The position numbers and the translations under genes were made by a program. A DNA stretch of 41,353 nucleotides, taken from assembly GCA_024229515.1 (NCBI GenBank), contig JAAESI010000121.1, forward strand, positions 1-41,353. Reading direction: 5' to 3'. The notes beneath the pieces were generated by a model, which saw only the letters and a program-made list of their open reading frames with translations, did not search any database and had not been told where the DNA came from. The DNA comes from Pseudomonadota bacterium (lineage in GTDB: Bacteria > Myxococcota_A > UBA796 > UBA9615). Below are positions 30,286 through 39,754 of this stretch, piece after piece (position 1 is the stretch's first letter; each line of letters opens with the position of its first letter).

Positions 30286-32034
30286 ATGCGCGCATCCCGC
30301 CTTCATCTCGTTACCTACCGCGAAGACCCGGCCGACGCTGAGGTCGTCTCCCACCGCCTCATGGCTCGCGCCGGCCTCATCTTCAAGATGGGCTCCGGCA
30401 TGTACGCCTACAGCCCCCTGCTGTGGCGGGCCATCCGGAAGGCGACCAACATCGTGCGCCGCGAGCTCGACGCTTCCGGCTGCCTGGAGCTTCAGCTGCC
30501 GATCCTGCAGGACAAGAGCCTGTGGGAGGAGACCGGCCGCTGGGAGAAGTACAAGGCCGCGGGGGTGATGCTCTCGACGACCGACCGCAAGGGCACCACC
30601 TTCGGCCTCGCGCCGACGGCCGAGGAGGTCGTCACCGCCTTCATGCGCGCGACCACGAAGTCGTACAAGCAGCTGCCGGTGACCGTGTACCAGGTGCACA
30701 CGAAGTTCCGAGACGAGATCCGGCCGCGGTTCGGCCTACTCCGCGTCAAAGAGTTCCTGATGATGGACGCGTACAGCTTCGACGTGGACGACGCGGCACT
30801 CGACATCACCTACGAGGAGCTGCGCAAGGCCTACCACCGCGTCTTCCGCGGCATGGGCATGGAGGCCTTCGGGGTCGAGGCCGACAGCGGCGACTTCGGC
30901 GGTTCCGGCTCCATGGAGTTCATGATTCCGGCCTCCACCGGCGAGGACACCATCCTGTACGAGGAGGCCTCCGGCTACGCCGCCAACGTGGAGAAGGCGA
31001 CGTCGCAGTTCGCGGCCCCCGAGGGCGCCGACGAGGCCCCCCGCGACCTCCACGTCGAGGACACCCCCAACGTGCGCACGTGCGAGGAGCTCAACGGGTT
31101 CTTCCCCGACGTGCCGGTCCACCGCATGGTCAAGACCCTGCTGTACAAGGCCGTGCACCACGACCACGAAGAGCTCTGGGCGTGCCTCATCCGGGGCGAC
31201 CAGCAGGCCAACGAGATCAAGCTCCGCAACCACACCGGAGGCCTCGCCCTGGAGATGCTGACGGACGAAGAGATCCGGCAGCACACCGGCGCGAAGCAGG
31301 GGTTCGCGGGGCCGATCAACATGCCGGAGGCGTTCAACATCGTCGCCGACGTCACCGTCGAGGGGATGACCAACCTGCTCTGCGGCGTCAACGAGACCGA
31401 CAAGCACGCCCTCGACGTGAACATCGGCCGGGACTTCCCGGTGCCGACGTTCGCCGACTTCCGCACCGCCCGGGAGGGTGAGCCGGGACCCAGCGGGGAG
31501 CCGCTCAAGCTCGAGAAGGGCATCGAGGCGGGCCACATCTTCAAGCTCGGCACCGAGTACACCGCCGCCATGGGCGCCACCTTCATGGGCCAGACGGGCA
31601 AGCCGCAGCCGATGGTGATGGGTTGCTACGGCATCGGGGTCAGCCGCTGCGTCGCCGCCGCCGTCGAGCAGCACAGCGACGACAACGGAATCGTGTGGCC
31701 GGTGCCGCTGGCGCCGTTCGAGGCCGTCGTGGCGGTGCTCAAGCCGAAGAAGGCCGAGATGCTGGCGCACGGCGAGGCCATCTACGCCTCCCTCCAGGCC
31801 AAGGGCATCGAGGTGATGCTGGACGACCGCCCGCTCAGCCCGGGCGCGAAGTTCCGCGACCTGGAGCTGATGGGCTTCCCCTACGTCATCGTGGTCGGCC
31901 GCGACATCGACGAGGGGGTCGTCGAGTTCAAGGTCCGCGCGACCAACGAGACCGACAAGATCGCCATCGACGACGCCGTCTCCACCGTGGTCGAGCGCGT
32001 CACCGCGGAGCGAACTGGACTCCTGGAGCGCTGA
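30286..32034 (+). CDS. proS: Prolyl-tRNA synthetase, bacterial type
   Basis: This 582-residue class II synthetase charges tRNA-Pro. It shows motif 1 region SGCLELQLPILQ, TFGLAPTAEE, motif 2 FRDEIRPRFGLLRVKEF and motif 3 GCYGIGVSR (446-454), then an anticodon-binding domain (GIEVMLDDRPLSPGAKF). Residues about 225-405 are the INS editing domain that removes mischarged alanine (LIRGDQQANEIKLRN). The length matches the E. coli-type enzyme. It overlaps the convergent TPR gene by 35 nt. Confidence 0.96.
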   Translation: MRASRLHLVTYREDPADAEVVSHRLMARAGLIFKMGSGMYAYSPLLWRAIRKATNIVRRELDASGCLELQLPILQDKSLWEETGRWEKYKAAGVMLSTTDRKGTTFGLAPTAEEVVTAFMRATTKSYKQLPVTVYQVHTKFRDEIRPRFGLLRVKEFLMMDAYSFDVDDAALDITYEELRKAYHRVFRGMGMEAFGVEADSGDFGGSGSMEFMIPASTGEDTILYEEASGYAANVEKATSQFAAPEGADEAPRDLHVEDTPNVRTCEELNGFFPDVPVHRMVKTLLYKAVHHDHEELWACLIRGDQQANEIKLRNHTGGLALEMLTDEEIRQHTGAKQGFAGPINMPEAFNIVADVTVEGMTNLLCGVNETDKHALDVNIGRDFPVPTFADFRTAREGEPGPSGEPLKLEKGIEAGHIFKLGTEYTAAMGATFMGQTGKPQPMVMGCYGIGVSRCVAAAVEQHSDDNGIVWPVPLAPFEAVVAVLKPKKAEMLAHGEAIYASLQAKGIEVMLDDRPLSPGAKFRDLELMGFPYVIVVGRDIDEGVVEFKVRATNETDKIAIDDAVSTVVERVTAERTGLLER

Positions 32035-34165
32035 GCGCGATCGTCGTGCGGACGGTGGTGATGTCGTCCATCGTCTTGTTCCCAGGCACGGGCACCTCCC
32101 CGAAGGGGATGTCTCTGAACGGCCCCGCAGGCGCCCAGTAGACGACCTCCGCCTCGTCCAATCGGGCGGCGACCCGACCGAAGAGATGGCCCAACTCAAG
32201 CCAGTGCTCGTCCGCCTTCTTTCGCTTCTTGGGTCGGTGGGCCGCGATGCGCTCGAGCCACTCGACGCTCGGTGCGGCGATGATCTCGACCTCACCCTCG
32301 GGGGGCACCAGGTAGATCCGCACGTGACCGTCCAATACGAAGGCCCGAATCCCCAAGGTGCCCGGCCGAGTCCGCGGCACGGGGGGCAGCTCATCAATGA
32401 CGATCAAGGGATCGAGCCAAGCCTTGATCTCCGCCCGAACGTCGCTGGGAAGCCTCTCGCCGCCGCGGAAGGAGACTTCACGCATCTGCCTCCGGCCCGC
32501 TGCGACGCGAGGCTGAGGAGGGGATCCCATCAGCCGGATGATCCGCTCGAACAGGGCGACGGCTTCCTCATGCCGGCCTGCCGCCACGAGCGCTCGCAGG
32601 AGTTCCTCGCGAACATCGACCCGCCGAGGCTCAAGAAGCGTCGGCTCCCCCGCTGTTCTCGGCCACCCGATGCCGTGATCCCAGGTCCACTGGTACCGAC
32701 GGGCCGCTTCGATCCAGAAGGCGATTCGTTCATCTCCCGAGGCCGCCAGCCCGTGCGCGTAGGCCGCGTACCACCCCTCCAGCTCCAATCCGACCTGCTC
32801 CTGCAGGGCCTCAACCGCGTCGGCAGCAGCGGCGACGTCTCCACCTTCGGCGACCGTGCGATCGACCTGCAGGAGGATCGCTTCCATCAGCCGCTCTGGC
32901 TCCTCGAGCTCGAACCACCCTTTCTGGACCGCCGCCAGAGTCGCGTCGAAGTCATCCGCCGGCACCGCTCCCGTCGCCAGCGCGCGGTGGTCGATGAGCA
33001 GACCCAGCTCCCGGACCGCCGGCGGCACACCCACATCCCCGAGCGCCGCAATCGCCTCGGCGTACGCGGCCCGCGACCCGTCCACAGGGCCCGCCAAGGC
33101 GGCCAAGGCGCGCTCCTGCGCGGCCTCCCCGGGCGCTGACATCTGGTCGTAGAGCGTCGCCGCAAACTCGTGGTCCACGGGCGTGCCCCGGAGCCGTCCC
33201 AGGCGGCCTCGGAGCACCGCCTGCCGGTACACGTCTCCCTGAGCCTCGGCCGCCGCGATGGCTTGGGAACACAAGTCCGCAGCTTGTGCTCGGTCCCCGT
33301 ACTCGAACGCGATGGCCGACCGCGACGCCAACACTTCGATGGAGAGGCCGTCGCCCTGGAGCGCTTCGGCGCGCCCCAACGCCGCCTCCGCAGCCTCCAG
33401 ATCAAATGACTGCAGCGCGACGAACGCGATCTGGCTGTGGTCTCGGGCGAGCCGGAACGTCGCCCCCCGCGCTTCGTCCAACGCCAGGATCGCCTCGAGC
33501 AGCGCGCGCGCCTCCGCGAACGCTCCCTGCGTCACATAGTCCTGCGACATGGCATCGAGCACGGTGAGGATCGGCTCCGGCGGCGGGGGATTCGCCAGCC
33601 GGTAGGCGTCGAGCCCGCCGAGCGTCACGTCCCACTCGATCATGAGATCGCTCAACTGCGCCGGCTTCGCCCCCTGGGCGACCGCGGACAGCAGAATCAA
33701 CCGAATGGGGTAACTCGACATCGGCAGGCTCTGCGACGCGATCGTGTGATCGAGCAGATCCCACGCAGCCGCCTCCGCGTCCCGGTGCTGCCCGGCCAGG
33801 TGCAGGGTCTCGGCCAACTGCATGCGCGCCGCGATCGGCGCCTCCGCCCACGTTCCGTCGGCCGCGAGAAGATCCGCCAGAGCCAACGCTTCGGTGAGCG
33901 GCACGAGGGCCCGCTGGTGCTGTCCGAGCTCCGCCCGAACCGCCGCCAGTGAACTCAATGCTTCGTATCGTGCCCCCGGGCCGAGCTCCTGAGAGCCGTC
34001 CGCGAGCACCTCCTCGTACGCGGTCGCCGCGCCTTCGAGATCCCCCGAAAAGTACCGGGTCGCCGCCGTGTCCAGCCCCTCGGGGGCCGCCGCACACAGA
34101 AACAACGACAGCAGGGCCGCGCTCGCAGCCTCGATCAACGTCCGCACGGCGGGGATTGTAGCCAT
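32000..34165 (-). CDS. Secreted TPR protein ending in an incomplete CHAT domain
   Basis: This 721-residue protein has an N-terminal signal peptide (hydrophobic SAALLSLFLCAAA). Residues about 30-520 are TPR-like helical repeats (ARYFSGDLEGAATAYEEVLA, AEAALGRAEALQ, EEAVALFERIIR). The C-terminus (about 600-721) has the opening of a CHAT domain: VVYWAPAGPFRDIPFGEVPV followed by a helix TTVRTTIALSAPG. The second half of CHAT with the His-Gly and Cys catalytic blocks is absent; the gene stops inside the proS 3' end. So it is either a truncated CHAT peptidase or a protein keeping only the CHAT N-subdomain as a binding module. Confidence 0.65.
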   Translation of the reverse strand: MATIPAVRTLIEAASAALLSLFLCAAAPEGLDTAATRYFSGDLEGAATAYEEVLADGSQELGPGARYEALSSLAAVRAELGQHQRALVPLTEALALADLLAADGTWAEAPIAARMQLAETLHLAGQHRDAEAAAWDLLDHTIASQSLPMSSYPIRLILLSAVAQGAKPAQLSDLMIEWDVTLGGLDAYRLANPPPPEPILTVLDAMSQDYVTQGAFAEARALLEAILALDEARGATFRLARDHSQIAFVALQSFDLEAAEAALGRAEALQGDGLSIEVLASRSAIAFEYGDRAQAADLCSQAIAAAEAQGDVYRQAVLRGRLGRLRGTPVDHEFAATLYDQMSAPGEAAQERALAALAGPVDGSRAAYAEAIAALGDVGVPPAVRELGLLIDHRALATGAVPADDFDATLAAVQKGWFELEEPERLMEAILLQVDRTVAEGGDVAAAADAVEALQEQVGLELEGWYAAYAHGLAASGDERIAFWIEAARRYQWTWDHGIGWPRTAGEPTLLEPRRVDVREELLRALVAAGRHEEAVALFERIIRLMGSPPQPRVAAGRRQMREVSFRGGERLPSDVRAEIKAWLDPLIVIDELPPVPRTRPGTLGIRAFVLDGHVRIYLVPPEGEVEIIAAPSVEWLERIAAHRPKKRKKADEHWLELGHLFGRVAARLDEAEVVYWAPAGPFRDIPFGEVPVPGNKTMDDITTVRTTIALSAPGVQFAPR

Positions 34166-34268
34166 CGGGGTCGCGTTGACTGGCCCTTCGGCACCCCGCT
34201 ACCATTTTGACCCGCCTGCTTCACGCTGCGGGCGCTCCTACCAGACCGATCCCCCGGGAGAGCATTCG

Positions 34269-34802
34269 ATGGCCGAGGCCGCCAACAGCGACGACCGACT
34301 GACTCAGATCAACGCCGAGCTGAGCACCATTCTCGAAGCGAAAGTCGAGTTTTTGACTCGAGTTCTGGGGGAGACCCAGCGTTTCACGCAGAAGATCGCG
34401 AACACGGAGTTGGAGATCCAGCGCAACAGCGCCCAGCACACGCGCCTCAAGGAGCAGTGCGACACGCTCGACGACGAGGTCAAGGGCCTCGGCGATCGCG
34501 TGTCGTCCGCGACCAAGGAGCGCGACGAGAAGCAGCAGGAGAAGTACGCCCGCGAGAAGGAGATCCAGCGCCTGGACTGGGAGATCTCCGACGCACGCAA
34601 GAGCGAGGTCGAGGCCAGCGGTGGCATCAAGGCGCTGGAGAACGAGCTCGAGGCGCTGGAGAAGGAGAACAAGAAGCTCTCCGGCCGCATCAACGTCCTC
34701 AACGAGGGTGTCGAGCGCATGAAGCGCGTCCGCGAGGAGTACCTCAGCAAGATCGCCGGGCTCGACGAGGAAATGAAGAGCCTGGCCGCAGGCGAGGAAT
34801 AG
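34269..34802 (+). CDS. Coiled-coil protein
   Basis: This 177-residue protein is almost entirely a charged coiled coil from residue 10 on (QRFTQKIANTELEIQRNSAQ, ENELEALEKENKKLSGRINV). It has no signal peptide, so it is cytoplasmic. GGGAG precedes ATG 34269. Only 3 nt separate it from the acidic TPR gene, so they form one operon. No family is recognised; a scaffold role is likely. Confidence 0.75.
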   Translation: MAEAANSDDRLTQINAELSTILEAKVEFLTRVLGETQRFTQKIANTELEIQRNSAQHTRLKEQCDTLDDEVKGLGDRVSSATKERDEKQQEKYAREKEIQRLDWEISDARKSEVEASGGIKALENELEALEKENKKLSGRINVLNEGVERMKRVREEYLSKIAGLDEEMKSLAAGEE

Positions 34803-34805
34803 TCG

Positions 34806-36932
34806 ATGGCGCGCAAGCGGCGCAACAAGACCAAGGGCGGATCCGAAGCCCCCAAGGCCCCCGAGGCCGAGGTGGCCCCGGCCCCCGAAGCCCCCGCCGA
34901 GGAGGCCGCTGAGGTCGATCTGGGCGAGGTCCAGGAAGAGGCCGGCGAGGAAGCTCCGGCAGACCTCCCAACCTTCGATCCCGTGGCCTCCGAGCGGGCC
35001 CTGCTGGCCTGCGCCAACATCTTCAGCACCGCCAAGATCGCGGCCGCGGAAGCTGTCAACGCAGCCGGACCCCACTTCACGTTCGCCCAGAAGAGCCGGC
35101 TCGCCGGACTCGCGACCCGGTTCAAGACCGCCGTGATGGCGCAGGGCTCCATGCCCGCGGTCGCGGTCCCCGCCGCCGCCGCAACCCCGACGGTGGTGCA
35201 GTCCGAAGGCCTCAGCCGCGAGGAGATCGAAGGGATCATCTCGCACCGGCTGGAGATCGCCGTTCACGACGCCCTCGCCAACCTTGGCGTCTCCCCTGAC
35301 GAAACCATTACGGCCCAGGTCGAGAAGACCGTCGAGTCGCAGCTCGCTACGCAGGAGCACAAGCTCCTAGAGTACGTGAAGAAGCACCTGACGGACTCGC
35401 TCGAGATGCTGGAAGGGAGTCTCGATCAGCGGATCGCCGAGTTTCTAGAAGGCGAAGGCGAGGTCGAGGAGCAGCGAGCGGAAGTCGACGCTCAGGTCGA
35501 AGAGGCGCGCGAAGCGCTGCTGAAGAACATCGACGAGGTCCGCACGGTCGAGACCGGGTTCGACATGAGCATGCTGGACATCGCCGGCATCGCCGAGATG
35601 ACCGAACACGGCGGCGGTGGCGATGCCGAGGTCTTCGCAGCCGCGGCCGACGACGACGAGGTCGAACTCGAAGCCGGCGACGGTGAAGAGGTCGAACTCG
35701 AGGCCGGCGACGGCGACGAGGTCGAGGCCCCCGCCGAAGACGAAGAAGAGGCCGTCGAAGCCGAGACCGCCCCCGATGAGGACGAGACGACTCCCGAAGA
35801 GGAGCCGACCGCCGAAGAGGGCGTCGAAGTCGGGGCCCCCGCCGAGGACGACGACGAGGTCGAGATCGCGGCCGACGAGATCGAAGTCGATGCCGAGGCG
35901 GTCGAGCTGGAAGTCGGCGGCGAGGACGAGGAGATCGCGGCGCCTGGTGCCGCCGACGCTGGAGGCGAGGTCGACTTCGACTCCGTCGCCGCCGAGCAGA
36001 TGGACGACTACATCGAGGTCGAAGCCGCTGCAGACGATCTGGAGATCGAGGAGTCGGTCGCGGACGAAGACTCGGTGGTCGAGCTCGAGGACGACGGTCC
36101 GATCGAGGAGATCTCCATCATCGAGGCGGTCGGCGACGACGACGCCAGCCCCACCGAGGAGATCGAGCTGCAGACGGCCGACCTCATCGAGGGCGACGGC
36201 GACGTGACCGAAGACGCCAGCGACGACGCGGCCCTCGCCGACGCGCTGGAGATCGAACTCGAGGACGTGAGCGAGGCCGACGAAGAGGACGAGGAAATCG
36301 GCCTACTGACCCTCGGGGATGGTCCCGAAGACCTGCAGGTCACGGTCGTCGACGAGATCGTGGAGCTCGAGATTCCCGACATCGAGGAATCGATCGAGAT
36401 CGAAGCCGAGGACGACGGAAGCACCGACGAAGAGGCGATCGCCCGCTACCTCCAGCGAGCGCAGGAGATGCGCAGCCGCCGGCAGAACGTTGCCGCGATG
36501 GAGCTCTACAGCAAGGTCGTCGACCTCGACGCGAACAACTACGAAGCCCGCATCGGGCGCGGCGTGCTCTCGCTGGAAGGCAAGGACTACAAGCGCGCGG
36601 TGGAGGAGTTCACCGCGGCGGAGAAGATCGACGGCACGCGGCCCGCTTCGGCGCTCGGCCTCGCCGAGGTTCACTTCCACCGCAAGCAGTTCAACAAGGC
36701 CATCCGGCACTACACGCAGTGCCTGAAGCTGGATGACCAGCTCGCCCAAGCATACTGCAACCGGGGCCTGAGCTACTACTATCAAAAGAACTACAAGAAG
36801 GCCTTCCTCGACCTGATGCGGGCGTACGACCTCGATCCGGGGCTCCCGAACATCAAGAAGTACCTCAAGCTGGTGCGGAACAAGGTCAAGAGCGACAAGT
36901 CCGTCCCCGGAAGCTCCGCTCCGAAGAAATAG
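34806..36932 (+). CDS. Highly acidic TPR protein
   Basis: This 708-residue protein has a basic first ten residues (MARKRRNKTKGG) and then an Ala/Glu/Pro stretch. Residues about 60-110 are a conserved helical part (LLACANIFSTAKIAAAEAVN). A helical segment runs to about 265, then some 270 residues are dominated by Glu/Asp repeats (EVELEAGDGEEVELEAGDGD). Residues about 540-690 are TPR units (MELYSKVVDLDANNYEARIG, AIRHYTQCLKLDDQLAQAYC). There is no signal peptide. The domain order, with a disordered acidic arm and a TPR end, suggests a cytoplasmic scaffold, perhaps partner of the preceding coiled-coil protein. The function is not recognised. Confidence 0.75.
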   Translation: MARKRRNKTKGGSEAPKAPEAEVAPAPEAPAEEAAEVDLGEVQEEAGEEAPADLPTFDPVASERALLACANIFSTAKIAAAEAVNAAGPHFTFAQKSRLAGLATRFKTAVMAQGSMPAVAVPAAAATPTVVQSEGLSREEIEGIISHRLEIAVHDALANLGVSPDETITAQVEKTVESQLATQEHKLLEYVKKHLTDSLEMLEGSLDQRIAEFLEGEGEVEEQRAEVDAQVEEAREALLKNIDEVRTVETGFDMSMLDIAGIAEMTEHGGGGDAEVFAAAADDDEVELEAGDGEEVELEAGDGDEVEAPAEDEEEAVEAETAPDEDETTPEEEPTAEEGVEVGAPAEDDDEVEIAADEIEVDAEAVELEVGGEDEEIAAPGAADAGGEVDFDSVAAEQMDDYIEVEAAADDLEIEESVADEDSVVELEDDGPIEEISIIEAVGDDDASPTEEIELQTADLIEGDGDVTEDASDDAALADALEIELEDVSEADEEDEEIGLLTLGDGPEDLQVTVVDEIVELEIPDIEESIEIEAEDDGSTDEEAIARYLQRAQEMRSRRQNVAAMELYSKVVDLDANNYEARIGRGVLSLEGKDYKRAVEEFTAAEKIDGTRPASALGLAEVHFHRKQFNKAIRHYTQCLKLDDQLAQAYCNRGLSYYYQKNYKKAFLDLMRAYDLDPGLPNIKKYLKLVRNKVKSDKSVPGSSAPKK

Positions 36933-37003
36933 GCGCCCCTGCTAGTCTGTTCCGCAGAAGCTGCTGTTGTTGCTGTTGTTTTTGCTGATGCGGATGCAGA
37001 CAT
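36933..37003 (+). promoter_or_regulatory. Gap with possible -10 box and CTG/TTG repeats before the PBP gene
   Basis: CTAGTCT at 36943-36949 matches the TAG-type -10 boxes of this window. It is followed by an unusual run of CTG and TTG triplets (36961-36985), low in C compared with surroundings. In the frame of the PBP the only start after the in-frame stop at 36986 is TTG 37004, with no clear ribosome site. The U-rich run may help ribosome access (inferred). Confidence 0.3.
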
Positions 37004-39355
37004 TTGGGTACTCGACGACCTGAGAAGGCGCCTGCGAAACGATCGCGGGCCGCGAAAAAGCCTGCGCAGAAGAAGCGCGCCCCGTCCCGAAAGGCGGGGT
37101 CCAAACCGACTCGCAAGGGAGCCTCACGGCCCCGTGCGGTAGCGGTTGGGAAGGCCAAACGCACTCCCCCCAAAGGACGTAAGAAGCGGCTGTTGCTGCT
37201 CCTTGTGCTCGCCGGCGCGCTGGCGCTGACCATCGACATCGCCCTCCTAGGCGAGGCGGTGGACGAGCGCATGGAGGGGCGCCCCCACGACGAACCGGCC
37301 CGCATCGTCGGCGTCGTACCGAAGCTGGCCCCCGGAGCCATCGCCACCGCCGACGGCTGGCGCTCGGTGTGGAGCGGCCTGGGCTACACCGAGGTCGACG
37401 ACGTCGACGCCCCCGGCGAATTCCACATGGTCCGCGGCAAGTGGACGGTCTGGCCCCGCGGCGGCGACCCGCTGGCGATCACCGTGCAGCGGCGCCACGT
37501 CGTCAGCCTCACCCGAGTCGACGACGGCACCCGGGTCGCCGCCTGGACCTTCGATCCCCCGGCCGTGGGCCTGCTGACCGACTCCTCTCGCGAACGTCGT
37601 TCGGTCGTGCCCCTGGAGGACATGCCCCTGGCCTTGCGGCGGGCCGTGGTCTCGATCGAGGACGAGCGGTTCTACCGGCACATCGGCGTGGATCCCCGCG
37701 GCATCGCGCGCGCGGCGGTGACGAACCTGCGCAAAGGCGGCGTGAGCCAGGGCGGATCGACAATTACGCAGCAACTCGCCAAGAACATGTTCCTGTCCTC
37801 GGAGCGGACCTTCTCCCGGAAGGGGCAGGAGGCCCTGCTGGCGCTGATCTTGGAGCACCGCTACGACAAGGATCGCCTGCTCGAGGCGTACCTGAACGAG
37901 ATCTACCTGGGGCAGCGCAACGGCTTCGCCGTGATGGGCGTGGGCGAAGCGGCCCGGATCTGGTTCGGCAAGGACGTGTCTGCGCTGACGGTCGGTGAGT
38001 GTGCCCTGCTCGCCGGCGCGATCCACTCGCCCAACCGCACGGTCCCGTGGAAGCACCCCGAGGAGGCAAAGCGACGGCGCGATCAGGTGCTGAACCGCAT
38101 GCTCGAGCTCGATGCGATGCCCTCGGCGGAAATCGAGGCCGCCCGCGTCGAGCAAATCAAGTTCGCCGACGGGTCGGGGATGCGCCGCCGCGCGCCCTGG
38201 TACGTCGACTCGCTGATCTCCGAACTGGGCGACCGCTACAGCCCCGAAGCGCTGCACCGCGACGGCCTCGAGCTGGTCGCGAGCGTGGATGCCCGCCTCC
38301 AGAGAGCCGCCGAAGCCGCGGTGCGGCAGCACCTCGCCGACCTCAAGCGGGACCACCCCGATCTGTGGTCTGGCGGCAAGGGACCGGAGGTCGCCCTGGT
38401 CGCCCTGGATGTGCGAACCGGCGCCGTACGCGCCCTCGTCGGCGGCGCGGACTACGGACGGAGCCAGTTCAACCGCGCGACGTCGGCCAAGCGACAGCCC
38501 GGGTCGGCGTTCAAGCCGATCGTGCTCGCCGCCGCCATCGGCGATCGCTGGCCTCGACTCAAGGCGCGCTCGATCGTCGACGATCGCCCCCTCAGCGTCG
38601 CGGGCGCGGGCCCGCGCGGGACCGCCTGGAGCCCCAAGAACTACGACGGCAAGTTCCTCGGCCCCATCACCCTTCGCAAGGCGACCGAGCAGTCCCGGAA
38701 CATCCCGTTCGTACAACTGGGGCTCGACATCGGCGCCGCCAAGATCCGCTCCGCCGCCGAGGCGATGGGCGTGACCACTCCGCTGGCCGCCGTTCCTTCG
38801 TTGGCGATCGGTGCGCAAGAGGTGACACCCCTGGATCTGGCCACGGCGATGGCGACGCTGGCGGCCGGCGGACAGCGCAGCGAACCCCGGTTCCTCGAAG
38901 GTGTGCGGGACCGCGACGGTCGATGGCTCGAGCGGGCCATGCCGTCGAGCGCCGCGGCGATCGACCCCCGGGTCGCCGCCGCCGTCACCGACATCCTCGA
39001 AGGCGTGGTCGACGAAGGCACCGCCCGCGGGATCCGACGGGCCGGGTTCAAGCTGCCGTTGGCGGGCAAGACGGGCACCAGCAACGACGCCCGCGACGCC
39101 TGGATGGTCGGCTACAGCCGCGAACTCGCGATCGCCGTGTGGATGGGATACGACAGCGACAAGGCCCTCGGCCTCCCGTCGACCAAGGCCGCCGTGCCGC
39201 TGTTCGCCACCTTCCTCATCGAAGCCCAGCCGTACCTCTCCGGGGACGCCTTTGCCCGCCCCCGTGGCGGCTCCGCCGCGCCGCACCAGCTGATCCGCGA
39301 GGACCGCGAGCGACGCCGGATGGAAGAGGAAGCGATGCGCGAAATGGGGCAGTAA
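37004..39355 (+). CDS. Class A penicillin-binding protein (PBP1-type)
   Basis: This 783-residue bifunctional peptidoglycan synthase has a very basic Lys/Arg/Pro cytoplasmic tail (1-61) and one membrane helix (62-83). A region about 100-190 may correspond to the UB2H or similar domain of PBP1B. The glycosyltransferase carries EDERFYRH (Glu219), GGSTITQQLAKN and RKGQEALLALILE. The transpeptidase has SAFK (Ser501), SRN (564-566) and KTGT (689-692). All active-site motifs are present. TTG start. It polymerises and crosslinks the cell wall outside the inner membrane. Confidence 0.93.
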   Translation: MGTRRPEKAPAKRSRAAKKPAQKKRAPSRKAGSKPTRKGASRPRAVAVGKAKRTPPKGRKKRLLLLLVLAGALALTIDIALLGEAVDERMEGRPHDEPARIVGVVPKLAPGAIATADGWRSVWSGLGYTEVDDVDAPGEFHMVRGKWTVWPRGGDPLAITVQRRHVVSLTRVDDGTRVAAWTFDPPAVGLLTDSSRERRSVVPLEDMPLALRRAVVSIEDERFYRHIGVDPRGIARAAVTNLRKGGVSQGGSTITQQLAKNMFLSSERTFSRKGQEALLALILEHRYDKDRLLEAYLNEIYLGQRNGFAVMGVGEAARIWFGKDVSALTVGECALLAGAIHSPNRTVPWKHPEEAKRRRDQVLNRMLELDAMPSAEIEAARVEQIKFADGSGMRRRAPWYVDSLISELGDRYSPEALHRDGLELVASVDARLQRAAEAAVRQHLADLKRDHPDLWSGGKGPEVALVALDVRTGAVRALVGGADYGRSQFNRATSAKRQPGSAFKPIVLAAAIGDRWPRLKARSIVDDRPLSVAGAGPRGTAWSPKNYDGKFLGPITLRKATEQSRNIPFVQLGLDIGAAKIRSAAEAMGVTTPLAAVPSLAIGAQEVTPLDLATAMATLAAGGQRSEPRFLEGVRDRDGRWLERAMPSSAAAIDPRVAAAVTDILEGVVDEGTARGIRRAGFKLPLAGKTGTSNDARDAWMVGYSRELAIAVWMGYDSDKALGLPSTKAAVPLFATFLIEAQPYLSGDAFARPRGGSAAPHQLIREDRERRRMEEEAMREMGQ

Positions 39356-39465
39356 CTGCGAACAGCGCTGCGCAGCAGGGGCCAAACTGCGCGCACTCCC
39401 CTTCGCACCGTGGTTGGACCAATTTTCAACTACCTGAAATTATTAGACTTTTACAGGTGCCAATC

Positions 39466-39483
39466 CTGGCACGAGGGTTGCTT
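39466..39483 (+). promoter_or_regulatory. Sigma-54 promoter (-24/-12)
   Basis: CTGGCACGAGGGTTGCTT matches the RpoN consensus (TGGCAC-N5-TTGCT) exactly, with GG and GC ten bases apart. It lies 55 nt ahead of the start of the 71-residue gene at 39539, predicting transcription from about 39493. The region upstream (39414-39466) is AT-rich and contains a TTGGACCAA palindrome that could serve an enhancer-binding protein. Confidence 0.85.
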
Positions 39484-39538
39484 GGTCTTCGGGGACATCG
39501 GTGAATGTAGAAACAGTGGACCGCCGAAGGAGCTGAAG

Positions 39539-39754
39539 ATGACCAAGCCTGGCCGCAACGTAAGCCGCAGCCCGTACGACACCTCGAGTGATTGGCGCCG
39601 TGCGCGATCGATCCTGGCTCGTTCCTTCTACAAGGAGCTGAAGCACAACGGGCTCAACGCCAGCCAGATCGTGGAGCTCAGCAACGAACTGCTCCGCCTG
39701 GTGAGCGACGACTTCGCCAAGGGCGAGCAGGAGTGGGGCGCGGGCGCCCAGTAG
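39539..39754 (+). CDS. Small protein under sigma-54 control
   Basis: This 71-residue protein has a basic disordered start (MTKPGRNVSRSPYDTSSDWR) followed by helices (RARSILARSFYKELKHNGLN, ASQIVELSNELLRLVSDDFA). AAGGAG precedes ATG 39539 by about 7 nt. A longer frame starting at 39410 would include the promoter, so it is rejected. No signal peptide. The family is not recognised; the helix-turn-like core could bind protein or DNA. Its stop abuts the convergent SRPBCC gene. Confidence 0.75.
   Translation: MTKPGRNVSRSPYDTSSDWRRARSILARSFYKELKHNGLNASQIVELSNELLRLVSDDFAKGEQEWGAGAQ

Noticed and set aside
39410..39538. N-terminal extension of the 71-residue protein
   Set aside because: It would include the sigma-54 promoter and lies before the good ribosome site at AAGGAG.
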